Source of the DNA: an uncultured Holophaga sp.
GTDB taxonomy: Bacteria; Acidobacteriota; Holophagae; Holophagales; Holophagaceae
DNA: 64,000 nt
Direction of reading: 5' to 3'
NCBI RefSeq assembly: GCF_963677305.1
Contig: NZ_OY781925.1
Span: forward strand, 2,023,501-2,087,500
The stretch's first letter is position 1. Each line of letters starts with the position of its first letter. The notes beneath the pieces are model-generated. The model did no database searches and was not told the DNA's origin. It saw nothing but the letters and a program-made list of their open reading frames with translations. Positions 49,772-59,160 of this stretch are shown here, piece after piece. Position numbers and translations under genes: made by a program.

Positions 49772-50071
49772 TCACGCAGCACGCCGTCCTTGATTCCCAA
49801 CCTTAAAACCCAGACCCGAACATTTCAGTTGGTCCCAAGGTTGGGGGAAGACCATGATCAAGGTGCCACACAGAGCTGCAGACATCCCCTTTTTGAGCGT
49901 AAGAGGATCGGTGATCTCCAGATAGGTGCTGTTGGCTTTGATGAGGGATGCACAATAGTGGGGCTCAACCTTCAAGGGGACTTTCGGATCCAGGTGGGCC
50001 TCGATCTCCTGCTCCCAGAGGGGGCGATTGACCTTGAATTTGAACTTCCGGTTGATATGGACGTATTTCAC
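49772..50071 (-). pseudogene. 5' part of a DUF6708 gene, cut by the IS
   Basis: Starts with ATG 50071, 3 bp after the stop of the upstream effector gene. The first 55 residues (FKFKVNRPL, ASLIKANSTYLEITD) match the start of the intact DUF6708 protein (PKINRPL, NSIRTNSVYIEFVD). The frame then runs through a short hydrophobic piece and stops at 49772, just before the IS. Its 3' end and the start of the fragment across the IS seem to cover overlapping parts of the protein, so they may come from two different paralogues. Confidence 0.65.
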
Positions 50072-50074
50072 GAC

Positions 50075-52924
50075 TTACCTTCCGCAATGACAGAGGCTGA
50101 ACCAAGTGGGGAAGCGCTCTCCGGGTTGGGGAGTGCGGCTTTTGGGCCAGGGGTACTTTTTCATGGCGTGACTGCTCAAGGTGACCTGGAAGGAGCCCTG
50201 AGCAAACCAGGGATTGGGACACTGGCTCTCCAGGGTCGCTCGCATTTCCTCAGGGCTGGCTTTATGGATGCCCAGAGCACACTCCAGGTCCCGCATGGCC
50301 GTGTCGGAGTCCGTGTACGGAGTCTCCTTGTTCTCCTCGAGGCTTCGATCCGCCCACGGGGTTTTCATATACCACTTCTGTATGGCAGAAGTCTCCAGGA
50401 GGCTGATCACCACATTGGCACCGAATGCAATGAGCAGCAGGATGGGTCCCCAGATGGGAACCCAACTCAGCTCGGCAAAGAACGTGAGCAGGACCGATGC
50501 CCCAAGACCGGAGACTGCGGAGGTGGCATACAGGACAGACAACCCGGTGTTGTTCTCTCTGAAGGCGGTCTTGGCTTTGATAAAGTCCACTACCGCATTG
50601 ATCAGCCCCCCTGCAAACCCCAGCCACTGGCCTGCACCCACTCGACGCAGAAATGACAAGGTTCTGGGGCCGTTGGCACCAGCTTCGGTAAGTGCCGCCG
50701 GGAACAGCCTCTCCTGCATCGCCTTCCACCCATCCGTGAGGGTCCCAGTCAGCGCAAGAATCCCCGCGGCGAGGCGGGTTGGGGTTTCCCAGGGGGAGTC
50801 CACGGACATGGTGTTGCCCAGCTTCTCCATGGTCAGGGCCACGGCTGCGAACTGGAGGATGCCGGCGCCGGTGAGGAAGGCCAGGTTGCCGCCCGGAGCC
50901 CCCTCGAGGGCTTGGTTCTGGATGCTGACCATGTGCTCGGCCGCTGCGTCCGGGGTGGTCCATTGGGGAGGTCTGCCGCTCTTGATGGCCATGGGCTCGT
51001 CGGGTTCGAAGCAGCGGATGCTGGCAACCGGGCCCGCTGCCCCTGCTGGGGCTCCGGGGTTGAGGGCCTGGGCATTTCGTCCCATCCCCACCTTGGTGCA
51101 AAAGCGGTTGAGGGTCTCCGCCCAGACCCTCGGGTACTCCAGGATGCGGAACCCCTTCCTCATCCAGCCGTGCATCAGGATGAGTGTTACGGAGAGGTGT
51201 TCCGCGAGGTGTTCAAGGCTCTGCTTGGAGAGGTGACTGAGGGGGCCTCCGATGGCCTGCATGAGGCGGGTGACGGCCTGTTCCACCTCCGGGCTGGTGG
51301 CCTTCTCGACGGCGGTCATCAGATTGTCCATGGGGAGGCTCAAGAGGGTTTTCACATCCTCGTGGCCCGGGGCTCCCTCGGTCGCGTTCCGCCCTTCCTG
51401 GAGGGCGGTCTGGAGCAGCTCATCGCTGCCATTGGCCAGGGCCCGCATCAGGAGGCTGTTCTGGTCCTGGAGCCACTCCAGGTAGAGCTTGTAGCAGGGG
51501 TCCCAGGCCTGGGTGCCCATCAGACAGGTGGCCATGTCACCGGCATAGCCTGATTGAAGGGCCTTGGGGTCGTGGTGGCACTCAAAGGTATTCCGGATGG
51601 GATCGCCCTTCATCCAGGCCACGTGCATGTTGGCCAAAGGCAGGACATGGTCCTTGAGAAAGGTCTCCCGCTCCGTCTTCTGGCGTTTGACGTAGTGGTC
51701 GACATCCACCAAGCGGTAGAGGGGGCGCCACTGTCCGTTGACCTTGGTCCCGGCGTTCTTGCGCCATTCGTCGATGCCCGCGTTGACGATCAGGTCGGAT
51801 GTGGTGCGGGGGTCGTGGAGGCTCGTCGGGACGGGGCCGACCTGGCCAACGCGATAGCCACTGGACAACCCGTTGGCCTCTCCCTGCAGGTCCTGGATCT
51901 TCTGGGCCTTGCCCCGCTCGTGGAAGAAGGTCTCGAGGTGGGCGATGGCCATGCCGGTGACGTATTCGACGTCCTTGAGCTTGCGTGTGTCCTCCCTGGC
52001 GATGCGGGCGGGAATGGCCAGGGCCACATCGCAGGCGACCCCCACGGGGTCATCCAGGGCCACCATGAGCGCCATGGTCCGGGTCTTCTGCAGCGCCGCC
52101 CCCACATCCCCATCGACCTCGAAGAGGGCCTTGCTGTTCTGGAGGGCTGCCGGATAGAGGCTGAAGGCAAAGGGGGCCAGGTTCGGGTCCTGCTTCCGCT
52201 CCGACTGATTCTGGGCGGACCACACCTTGGTGGCGTGTTCCGCCACATGGCGGCCTGCGATGCAGGTCTCTCCCTCGAAGAGGGGGGTACCGTGGGGTTG
52301 CTGCCCGGCACCGGGGACCAGCGGACGCATGAATCGCGCCCGGAAGGCACCCTCCTGGGTGGCCTTGTCCAGGGTCGAGCTTGCGAGGGGGGAATTGCAG
52401 AAGCAGATCCAGACCTTCACCTCTTCCCGCTTGGTATTCCGGATGGGGGCGAGAATCAGACCTGCGGGGGTGAAGGGCAGGCAGGTCTGCTCCTGGCTCT
52501 GGCGGAGTGCCTTGAGTTTGGCCGCCCTGGCATGCTTGGCCTTCTGCTTGGCCTGCCAGCGCTCGTGTCCCGTGGCGGTCTGGTTGGAGGCATCCCACGA
52601 GGCGGGGACCGCCTCGGGTGCCGGAGGTGGCGCATCTTCCTCGATGATGTGCCGGGTCAGTCCCCCTTGGCTGTCCACCGCAAAGGCGCTCCATGTCTGG
52701 TCCGGTTCGAGAAAGACGTACAGGAAGCCCTGGCGGGGACGGCGGAGGGTATCGCAGAGGCCACCTTGAACTGCTGGATACAGCTGGTGTTGCTGGAATG
52801 GATGGCTCAGGGGGGGGCTGGTCCTTTCTCTTTTGGGAGGGGCTGAGGCAACAACGTTGGAACCCCCTATCTCATCCAAAGAACGACTTCGGGTTGGAGC
52901 GCCAGTCCTTGTAGTAGGGATCAT
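50075..52924 (-). CDS. VasX/BTH_I2691-like type VI effector, second copy, abnormal N-terminus
   Basis: A large protein (about 950 residues) related to pore-forming type VI effectors. The N-terminal domain is recognisable from LRRPRQGFLYVFLEPDQTWSAF, but the preceding 50 or so residues normally holding an LPVRYA-type motif are missing. C-terminal hydrophobic helices include FLTGAGILQFAAVALTM, WLGFAGGLINAVVDFI, LYATSAVSGLGASVLLTFF and IWGPILLLIAFGANVVISL. The only usual start in reach (ATG 52924) lies inside the DUF6708 gene upstream. A poly-C tract sits near the true 5' end. It may be truncated, frameshifted or phase-variable. Confidence 0.7.
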   Translation of the reverse strand: MIPTTRTGAPTRSRSLDEIGGSNVVASAPPKRERTSPPLSHPFQQHQLYPAVQGGLCDTLRRPRQGFLYVFLEPDQTWSAFAVDSQGGLTRHIIEEDAPPPAPEAVPASWDASNQTATGHERWQAKQKAKHARAAKLKALRQSQEQTCLPFTPAGLILAPIRNTKREEVKVWICFCNSPLASSTLDKATQEGAFRARFMRPLVPGAGQQPHGTPLFEGETCIAGRHVAEHATKVWSAQNQSERKQDPNLAPFAFSLYPAALQNSKALFEVDGDVGAALQKTRTMALMVALDDPVGVACDVALAIPARIAREDTRKLKDVEYVTGMAIAHLETFFHERGKAQKIQDLQGEANGLSSGYRVGQVGPVPTSLHDPRTTSDLIVNAGIDEWRKNAGTKVNGQWRPLYRLVDVDHYVKRQKTERETFLKDHVLPLANMHVAWMKGDPIRNTFECHHDPKALQSGYAGDMATCLMGTQAWDPCYKLYLEWLQDQNSLLMRALANGSDELLQTALQEGRNATEGAPGHEDVKTLLSLPMDNLMTAVEKATSPEVEQAVTRLMQAIGGPLSHLSKQSLEHLAEHLSVTLILMHGWMRKGFRILEYPRVWAETLNRFCTKVGMGRNAQALNPGAPAGAAGPVASIRCFEPDEPMAIKSGRPPQWTTPDAAAEHMVSIQNQALEGAPGGNLAFLTGAGILQFAAVALTMEKLGNTMSVDSPWETPTRLAAGILALTGTLTDGWKAMQERLFPAALTEAGANGPRTLSFLRRVGAGQWLGFAGGLINAVVDFIKAKTAFRENNTGLSVLYATSAVSGLGASVLLTFFAELSWVPIWGPILLLIAFGANVVISLLETSAIQKWYMKTPWADRSLEENKETPYTDSDTAMRDLECALGIHKASPEEMRATLESQCPNPWFAQGSFQVTLSSHAMKKYPWPKSRTPQPGERFPTWFSLCHCGR
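52810..52817. repeat. Poly-C (poly-G on plus strand) tract at effector 5' end
   Basis: Eight G on the plus strand (C8 in the effector's sense). Upstream in another frame is a TTG with an AGGGGG site; one added C would join that start to the effector frame. A slippage switch, an inactivating indel and a base-calling error are all possible. Confidence 0.45.
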
Positions 52925-53810
52925 CGGGTTCGGTGGCGCAGGCCTCCTCAACCTCCGGGGGCCATACAGGAATCTTGCTGGTGCGGGACGCGCAATAGCG
53001 CCCAACGTTGAAGATGAGGAAAAGTGGAGAGAGGACGACCTGCATCAGAAGACTGCCGTGCATGTTGGCCATGAAGGCCATGAAGCCGTGCCAGAAGGGT
53101 TCGCGGCGATCCCATAGAGGGAGACTGTATTTGGTGTGTGCGTGGGCTTCCTCAGGACCCTCCTCCATGAATCGGCGGATGTGCTCCCATATCTCGAGAA
53201 GTCCCTCTTCGGTTCCGCTGACGTTCCGAATGACGAAGGTCTCCTTGACGGTGACCCCGTCAGGCTCCAGGACATGGGCGTGGAGTTGCCAGTCACTCAT
53301 GGTGTCGTTGTATACGCGAGTGAAGAAGAGTCCATCCCAAGGGGTGCTCAGCACCGTGCCATCGCGTCGGAAGACATAGACCATGCGATTGCGTCGATTG
53401 AATCGGATGGGATAGTGGGTATAGCGGAAGGCGTCAAAGGAGAAGATGCACCATCCAATCCAGATGAAAGGCGTAGATATCGCAAGTATAAATAAAAACA
53501 AAAATATCGAAGTTGTGTTGCTTATGCGTGGATCTTTGGTTATTAGATCGCGTATAGTAATCCAACCCATAGAGATGACAAATTGCAATAGTATTAAAAT
53601 TATCAATCCCCCTCCCGTGAACCCAATGCCTCGGCTTGAGTACCAGAAGTCTACAAATTCAATATACACAGAATTGGTTCTTATGCTATTAAGCTGTGGT
53701 CTTGGTTTAGATGTGACGGATGTGTAGCTATTTAGGCGCAGAGTTAATTCGTTTAACATTAGCGGTCGATTAATCTTTGGCATTCCGTGATTAAGAATAT
53801 TTAAATCCAT
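52872..53810 (-). CDS. DUF6708 membrane protein, candidate effector immunity protein
   Basis: 312 residues starting at ATG 53810, 2 bp after the first effector's stop. It has two N-terminal TM segments (GGGLIILILLQFVISMGW; SIFLFLFILAISTPFIWIGW), then the DUF6708 block YTHYPIRFNRRNRMVYVFRRDGTVLS and a C-terminal hydrophobic segment, ending with WPPEVEEACATEPDDP. The first 350 bp are strikingly AT-rich. Placement directly after a pore-forming effector gene suggests inner-membrane immunity, but this is inferred, not shown by homology to tested immunity proteins. Confidence 0.78.
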   Translation of the reverse strand: MDLNILNHGMPKINRPLMLNELTLRLNSYTSVTSKPRPQLNSIRTNSVYIEFVDFWYSSRGIGFTGGGLIILILLQFVISMGWITIRDLITKDPRISNTTSIFLFLFILAISTPFIWIGWCIFSFDAFRYTHYPIRFNRRNRMVYVFRRDGTVLSTPWDGLFFTRVYNDTMSDWQLHAHVLEPDGVTVKETFVIRNVSGTEEGLLEIWEHIRRFMEEGPEEAHAHTKYSLPLWDRREPFWHGFMAFMANMHGSLLMQVVLSPLFLIFNVGRYCASRTSKIPVWPPEVEEACATEPDDPYYKDWRSNPKSFFG

Positions 53811-53812
53811 AT

Positions 53813-56407
53813 TTATGATCCTGAAACCAGGGCAAAGTCTTTCATCTCTTCCTCCATACTTCCATAATGTATGCCGCGTCCCCAGCAGCACTGGCTAAGC
53901 CATTCCATGATTTTTTTAAGCTTAAAGTGATTGATGGCAAGACCAATGATAATCGCTGCAATTGCGAGTATCCAACCCGCAATCGGCAACCAAGCAATAC
54001 CGATTGACAGTAGGGTGCAAATGGCGACTGCAGAAATTCCGATGCCGACAATACCTGATAACCCATAGCATATCACCAGAGCAGTATCTCCTTTATCGCG
54101 CTCACGAAAAGCGGACTGAAAATCCATATACGCCATCACCAAGCCCCCCGCAACGCCGATAGCACCTCCCCCATACTTCAGGAGTTTAAAGGCTGAGGAC
54201 TGGGTAACCTCACCCAAGTATCCCTTGTTCATAAGTCCTTCGAGGACCTTTGTAAGGGTGTCTGCGGTGCTGCCCACCAGGGAGGCGACCTGGGCGTTGA
54301 GGCGCCAGGCCAGGTCTGTGTTTTCGTGCAGCATGGCGCTTTGGAGGCTCTTGCGCGTCTGGCAGACCCCCACAAAACCCAGAAGGGTCCCCAAGGCCCC
54401 GGCGAGCACCGGGAGTCTACCGGGTTTCAGTTTGGTGAGGGCCGCACTTTCCTCCTCAACCCGAAATCCATTCCGGATGACGGCCAGTTTCTGTTGGGGG
54501 GTGACCTCATGGGAGAGTTGTTCGAGTCCCCGGCAGGTCAGGACCTGGGTGGATACGGGACTGTCCATCCGGACGCCCTTGAGCTTCAGGTAGGCGATAT
54601 GGGAAGCCACCATCTGATCAATGGCTTCTTGCGGGGCATTAGGGCACTGACGCAGCATGAAGCCGTACAGGTCCGCCTCTAAAGTACCCACCCAGCCGTC
54701 GAGACGGATGCACTCAAGGGGTGCCCCGACGGCAGCGTGAACAGCGATGGCTCCATGAAACAAGGTTCCATTCCGGGCTGCCGCCAACACCTTGCTCATG
54801 GGGGCGGAGATGATGCCAAAGAAGAGCGTCAGCAGGTTATCTTTCTCGCTTGCAGCGATCTTGGGAGCCGCTGAGCCAAAGGCCTTCACCAGCTTGTCCC
54901 AGATGATCAGGTTGCTGTGCCGTTTCCCGGCATCCGCAATGGTGGCCGTCAGCCCATGGCCCTCGTTCTGGATCGCCGACCACACCTTCTCCTGATTGAG
55001 GAGCAAGGCCCGGTTGATCAGGCTTTCAGAAATGTTCTTTTTTAGCTGTTTTTTGATGTGATCGTGGCAAGGCCCCTTGTCCTGGACCCCCGCGTAGCAC
55101 TTGGCAAGGGTTTTGGTGAAGTCGAAGCCGCTCTGAGCATCTTCCGGATCGAAGGTGTCGTTGAAATGATCCTTGAGCTTCTGGCTTTCCATGTGACTGG
55201 CGTGGGCCTGGGCGAGCGGTAGGATCCATTCCTGATCATATGGATCCAGGAATTCCTTGTGGAAGATCTCTTTCCAGCGCTTATGGTTCTCGGCGTAGTA
55301 ATTCATCTCGGACTCCGCCTTCATCGAAGCGATGTTGGCGTCGAGTTCCCTGGCGGTCTGTTGGGCAAGTTGCTGATCCACTGCAGCGTCGTAACCCGCC
55401 AGAGCCTCCGGTGAGTAGGGGCTGCTGCTCTTGGCTAATGCGCCTAGGAATTTTGCGATTGTGCGGCGCTTTGCCTCTTTCTCGCTGCTCCGCTTGAAAG
55501 CCGCGCTATCCACACATGCATCAATGGCGCTGCTGGTCATGGCGGCCCAACCCCAGGTGATCTTGGGATCGCTGAAGCTTTTCTCGGCCGGTCGGCTCAT
55601 GAACTGGTTGAATCGACCCAGCATGAGGGTGGAGAGGTCCATGGCGATGGCGACGGGGTCTTCCAGGGCCAAGATGGCTGAATCGTGATAGTAGGACTGA
55701 AGCCCACCATGACTGCCGTCCATCATGGTTCTCAGGCTCGTTTTCCTGAACGCGTGGCGACTGAACCAGAAGGCGTCCGGTCTGGTAAGACTTTGGAGGT
55801 CAGCGATGTGGCGATCTTTGGGGATGGAAGCATGACCTTTTGCCGCTTGCTCAGCTTTGCTGGCGCCAGCGAGGGGGCCTGTGTGGGGCTGAGTGTGCCC
55901 CTTGGAGGGGGTGAATTGCCGCATGTGTTTCTGTCTGAAATGGGCGTCCCGTACGGCCGTATCCAGCGTGGATTGGCTCCAGTTCGCATCCGAGAACGCA
56001 AACCAGGCGGGCTCGTCATCTTCCAGGAAGATCAGTCCGTGGCTCGTGCATCGCCTTGGCAGCCAGGGGCCGTCCTGAATGGACACCATGTTTCCTGAGA
56101 AGTGGATCTCAAACTTGCTCCAGCGTTTCTTTTTCTCGCTGAACATGTAAACGAATCCGCAGCGGAGGCGACGCAGGGTCATATGGGTGTAGGTCTTGCC
56201 GGGTAGGGGCGGATGATGGAACTGACCGCCCAGCTTAGGGCTGCCGGAGTCGCCTCCGCCCATGAGGAAGTCGTTGCCCAGGGCGTAGCGGACAGGGAGC
56301 AGGGCCACGACGCCCACTTGCTTGACCTTCGCCTGAATCGGTTGGCCATCCTGTGTGGGGGTGAGGGTCCCGCCCTGTTCGTGGATGGATTCCTGTTTGT
56401 CAGCCAT
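53813..56407 (-). CDS. VasX/BTH_I2691-like pore-forming type VI effector
   Basis: 864 residues with the family N-terminal domain: VVALLPVRYALGNDF, then TLRRLRCGFVYMFSEKKKRW and the PAWFAFSDANWSQ segment. A long helical middle leads to C-terminal hydrophobic segments (LAGALGTLLGFVGVC; GGGAIGVAGGLVMAYMDF; TALVICYGLSGIVGIGISAV; WLPIAGWILAIAAIIIGLAI), as in VasX-type toxins that permeabilise target membranes. The 3' third is AT-richer than the rest. It lies 14 bp after vgrG, whose product probably carries it, and just before its putative immunity gene. Confidence 0.8.
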   Translation of the reverse strand: MADKQESIHEQGGTLTPTQDGQPIQAKVKQVGVVALLPVRYALGNDFLMGGGDSGSPKLGGQFHHPPLPGKTYTHMTLRRLRCGFVYMFSEKKKRWSKFEIHFSGNMVSIQDGPWLPRRCTSHGLIFLEDDEPAWFAFSDANWSQSTLDTAVRDAHFRQKHMRQFTPSKGHTQPHTGPLAGASKAEQAAKGHASIPKDRHIADLQSLTRPDAFWFSRHAFRKTSLRTMMDGSHGGLQSYYHDSAILALEDPVAIAMDLSTLMLGRFNQFMSRPAEKSFSDPKITWGWAAMTSSAIDACVDSAAFKRSSEKEAKRRTIAKFLGALAKSSSPYSPEALAGYDAAVDQQLAQQTARELDANIASMKAESEMNYYAENHKRWKEIFHKEFLDPYDQEWILPLAQAHASHMESQKLKDHFNDTFDPEDAQSGFDFTKTLAKCYAGVQDKGPCHDHIKKQLKKNISESLINRALLLNQEKVWSAIQNEGHGLTATIADAGKRHSNLIIWDKLVKAFGSAAPKIAASEKDNLLTLFFGIISAPMSKVLAAARNGTLFHGAIAVHAAVGAPLECIRLDGWVGTLEADLYGFMLRQCPNAPQEAIDQMVASHIAYLKLKGVRMDSPVSTQVLTCRGLEQLSHEVTPQQKLAVIRNGFRVEEESAALTKLKPGRLPVLAGALGTLLGFVGVCQTRKSLQSAMLHENTDLAWRLNAQVASLVGSTADTLTKVLEGLMNKGYLGEVTQSSAFKLLKYGGGAIGVAGGLVMAYMDFQSAFRERDKGDTALVICYGLSGIVGIGISAVAICTLLSIGIAWLPIAGWILAIAAIIIGLAINHFKLKKIMEWLSQCCWGRGIHYGSMEEEMKDFALVSGS

Positions 56408-56421
56408 GGATTGCCACGCTC

Positions 56422-59073
56422 CTATCGGGTTCTGGGGAACACTTTGAGGCTCACTTGGTCGGCTCCCGTACCAAACACCTTGCCTGTGAGCCCTTGAGCA
56501 TCCGTGACGCCGCGGAGCACTTTCCCGGATGCCGTGGTGAGTTCGTAGGGCATGTGGGGCAGCGGTTCGCCCGTATCCGCATCAAGCACATGGAAGTGCT
56601 GATCGAAGGTTTCACCGTTCTTGGGCAGCATCGGCAGGCTGGCTTCGACGCTGCCAGGTCCCAGCTTCTGAAGGCTGGCCGCGTGGATCTCGAGGTTCCC
56701 CGGCATGGTGAGGGTGAGCTTGCCGTCTTTGAGGAGCATCTCGACACCCCCGGCGCAGAGGCGCAGCTGGTCCTTCCCCAGGATCTCCACGCCCTTGTCG
56801 GTGCTCAGGATCTTGACCTCCTGCTCCGCCGCCAGGCTCATCTGGCCTTCGTGGGCGCTCAGCTCCACATTGCCCTTGCCTGCGGTGAGCTTGAGACCCG
56901 CCTTCTCGACAAACACGCCGAAGGCCTCCCGCACCGCCATGACGAGGCGCCGCCCCACCACCCAGGCGCTGTCCTGCCCGCTCTCCAGGCGGAGGTCCTT
57001 CCCGGCGCTGTGGACCTGACTCTCGGGGGTGCCGCTGAGGATCCCTGCGGGGCTGCTCAGGGCCAGCAGGGGCTCGCTGAAGGCGGGGACATCCTTGCTT
57101 GCCTTCTGTCCCAGGGCCTCCTGGGCACGCCTGCCCGCCTCCAGGGTCCCCAGGGGGTGCATCTGGTGGTTGGTGGCCACCTGGTCCAGAGACTCCGCCA
57201 GGGACTGGGCGCTGCCCAGCTGGCCCAGGAGGCCCTGGAGATCCAGGACATGGGTGCCCCCTTCGGTGCTCAGCAGCAGGCCCCTGGGGGCGCGCAGGGC
57301 GCCGTAGGCCTCGCTGCGCAGCTCGAAGCCCTGCCCCCGGGGACTGGCCTGGCCGCCCTGCCGGGGGGCGGTGATCCAGCCCAGATTGAGCTCGCTTCTG
57401 GCGTGGTCGCTGGCCAACTGGGTGCGCAGCTCCCTGGGCGTGTCGTCAAAGAGGAGCTGGTTGCCGCGATGGCCCCCGTGCTCCTGGCTGCGATACCCGG
57501 AGAGCGCGCAGTCCGCAGGCAGGCTGGAGACCTCGCTGAAGCGCCCGGGCTGGCGGATCCCCCCGGGCAGGATGCCCATCACCACCAGGTGATCCGGGTC
57601 CTGGTTCAGGGGGCCGACGAGGACCTCGTCCCCCACCCGGGGGATGAAGTGGCTGCCCACACCCCGGGAGGAGCCGAACTGCAGCACCCGCAGCCAGACG
57701 CTGTCGGCCTCGGTGCCCGAGGCCCCGGCCCCGTCGTGGTCCTGGGGCCGGGCGAAGTGGAGCTGGACCTTGATACGGCCCCCCTCCTCGGTGTGGATCT
57801 CACTGCGCTCGGGGCCCACCACGGTGCCCGTCAGGAGTCCTGGATCGGGGGCGAGCAACGCCTCGGGGACCACGGGGCTGCTGGCGGGGATGCAGGTGAA
57901 GGTGTTGCGGTAGACGGGGCCTTCTGCCGAAACCAGCTTCAGCAGCTCCTGGAGGCCCAGGGGCAGGTTGTTGCGGGCCTCCAGTTCCACCGAGAGGAGG
58001 ACGAAGTCCTGGGCGGGGTGGAGGGGGTGCCCCGTGAGGGTGAACCGCTGGCCCGCCTGGAAGTCCCGGACGCTGCCGCCCCCCAGGTAGCTGAGGGCCC
58101 GCTGCTCCCTGGCCCTGGAGGCCACCCCGGCGGCCTGGGTGGCGAGATCCTCGTCCTGGGTGTGCTCCTGGCCCCCCTCGTAGCGGTAGTCCTCCAGGGT
58201 GGAGGCCAGGCCCTGGCCATAGCTGCCCTGACCCTGGACCCCGGGCTCCTCGGGACTCCGGAGGCTCCAGGTGTTGCCGGTCCAGCTGCGGCGGCTGACG
58301 CGGCCGGGCTGGAGGGTGCGCCGGGCGTGCCAGCTCGAGATGGCGTCCCGGGTCTCGAAGCCCGCCACGCGGTGGAAGGGCACGGCCCCGCACGCGCAGC
58401 TCTCCAGCTGGGCGGGGTTATCGAAGAGGACCAGGGTGTGCTGGGGGGAGGCGGGGCTGCTCTTATCCGAGGAGATATAGGTGTAGGAGATGCCCGAGCG
58501 GGCCAGGAGGCGCCGGATGGCGTCCCACTTGGACTCGTTGACCAGGCTGATCATCTCCCGCACCGGGTAGTTGCTGCGGCAGCGGTTCTCGATGTGGAGG
58601 CACTGGGCGATGACGGGGTTGGCCTGGAGTTCCTCGTTGAGGAGGAGCAGGACGGCGTCCAGGTCGCTCTGGCCGAAGAGGAGGCGGGAGCAGCGGGTGT
58701 GGCGGAGGGCGACGGTGGCGGGTTCGAGGATGAGTCGATAGTAAGCGGCTCCGCCGTCGGAGCCCTCGCTGCGGACCTCGGTGACCACACCGCAGAGCTC
58801 GCGCTGGCGCCCCGAAGCGGTGAGGACCGTGACCATGATGGGAAGGCCCTGGAGGCTCTCCAGGGGGTGGTGGGCGCTGTCGGCCATGAGCTCGAGCTCG
58901 AAGCGGAAGTCCTCGTTGACCCCCTCGCGGCCCCGGAGGCGGTGGGGGAGGAGCTCTCCGGCCACAAAGCCGCTGTCGGAAGGCAGGTGGAGCCGGATGA
59001 GGCGGGAGGCCTGACGGAAGAAGAGATCGAAGAGGCTGGAGAGGTCGGGCAGGGCACTGAGGGAGAGGTCCAT
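56422..59073 (-). CDS. vgrG: Type VI secretion tip protein VgrG
   Basis: The trimeric spike of the type VI secretion system, 883 residues. The gp27-like domain (about 15-380) includes VNEDFRFELELMADS and SGISYTYI; the OB and gp5-like section has WLRVLQFGSSRGVGSHFIPRVGDEVLVG. A DUF2345-type extension follows (about 600-810), then a C-terminal beta-sandwich (FHVLDADTGEPLPHMPYEL, GVTDAQGLTGKV), a likely adaptor for the effector encoded next. ATG 59073 has a GGAG site. First gene of the type VI module. Confidence 0.93.
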   Translation of the reverse strand: MDLSLSALPDLSSLFDLFFRQASRLIRLHLPSDSGFVAGELLPHRLRGREGVNEDFRFELELMADSAHHPLESLQGLPIMVTVLTASGRQRELCGVVTEVRSEGSDGGAAYYRLILEPATVALRHTRCSRLLFGQSDLDAVLLLLNEELQANPVIAQCLHIENRCRSNYPVREMISLVNESKWDAIRRLLARSGISYTYISSDKSSPASPQHTLVLFDNPAQLESCACGAVPFHRVAGFETRDAISSWHARRTLQPGRVSRRSWTGNTWSLRSPEEPGVQGQGSYGQGLASTLEDYRYEGGQEHTQDEDLATQAAGVASRAREQRALSYLGGGSVRDFQAGQRFTLTGHPLHPAQDFVLLSVELEARNNLPLGLQELLKLVSAEGPVYRNTFTCIPASSPVVPEALLAPDPGLLTGTVVGPERSEIHTEEGGRIKVQLHFARPQDHDGAGASGTEADSVWLRVLQFGSSRGVGSHFIPRVGDEVLVGPLNQDPDHLVVMGILPGGIRQPGRFSEVSSLPADCALSGYRSQEHGGHRGNQLLFDDTPRELRTQLASDHARSELNLGWITAPRQGGQASPRGQGFELRSEAYGALRAPRGLLLSTEGGTHVLDLQGLLGQLGSAQSLAESLDQVATNHQMHPLGTLEAGRRAQEALGQKASKDVPAFSEPLLALSSPAGILSGTPESQVHSAGKDLRLESGQDSAWVVGRRLVMAVREAFGVFVEKAGLKLTAGKGNVELSAHEGQMSLAAEQEVKILSTDKGVEILGKDQLRLCAGGVEMLLKDGKLTLTMPGNLEIHAASLQKLGPGSVEASLPMLPKNGETFDQHFHVLDADTGEPLPHMPYELTTASGKVLRGVTDAQGLTGKVFGTGADQVSLKVFPRTR

Positions 59074-59099
59074 GGGGGCTCCGGGGAGGAGATGGCAGG

Positions 59100-59160
59100 G
59101 TTTATTGATTGAATATGAATAATGTTGAACTTTCAATGAAATAATCGTTCTTGTGAGACT
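59100..59160 (-). promoter_or_regulatory. AT-rich upstream region of the vgrG operon
   Basis: About 60 bp of AT-rich DNA before vgrG, containing TTGAAA (59136-59131 on the minus strand) and TATTCA 15 bases on. The spacing is short, so this is only a candidate promoter. Confidence 0.25.

Noticed and set aside
49760..50656. Plus-strand ORF after the IS
   Set aside because: Opposite to the effector 3' end and DUF6708 fragment; no recognisable domain and start coincides with the IS boundary.
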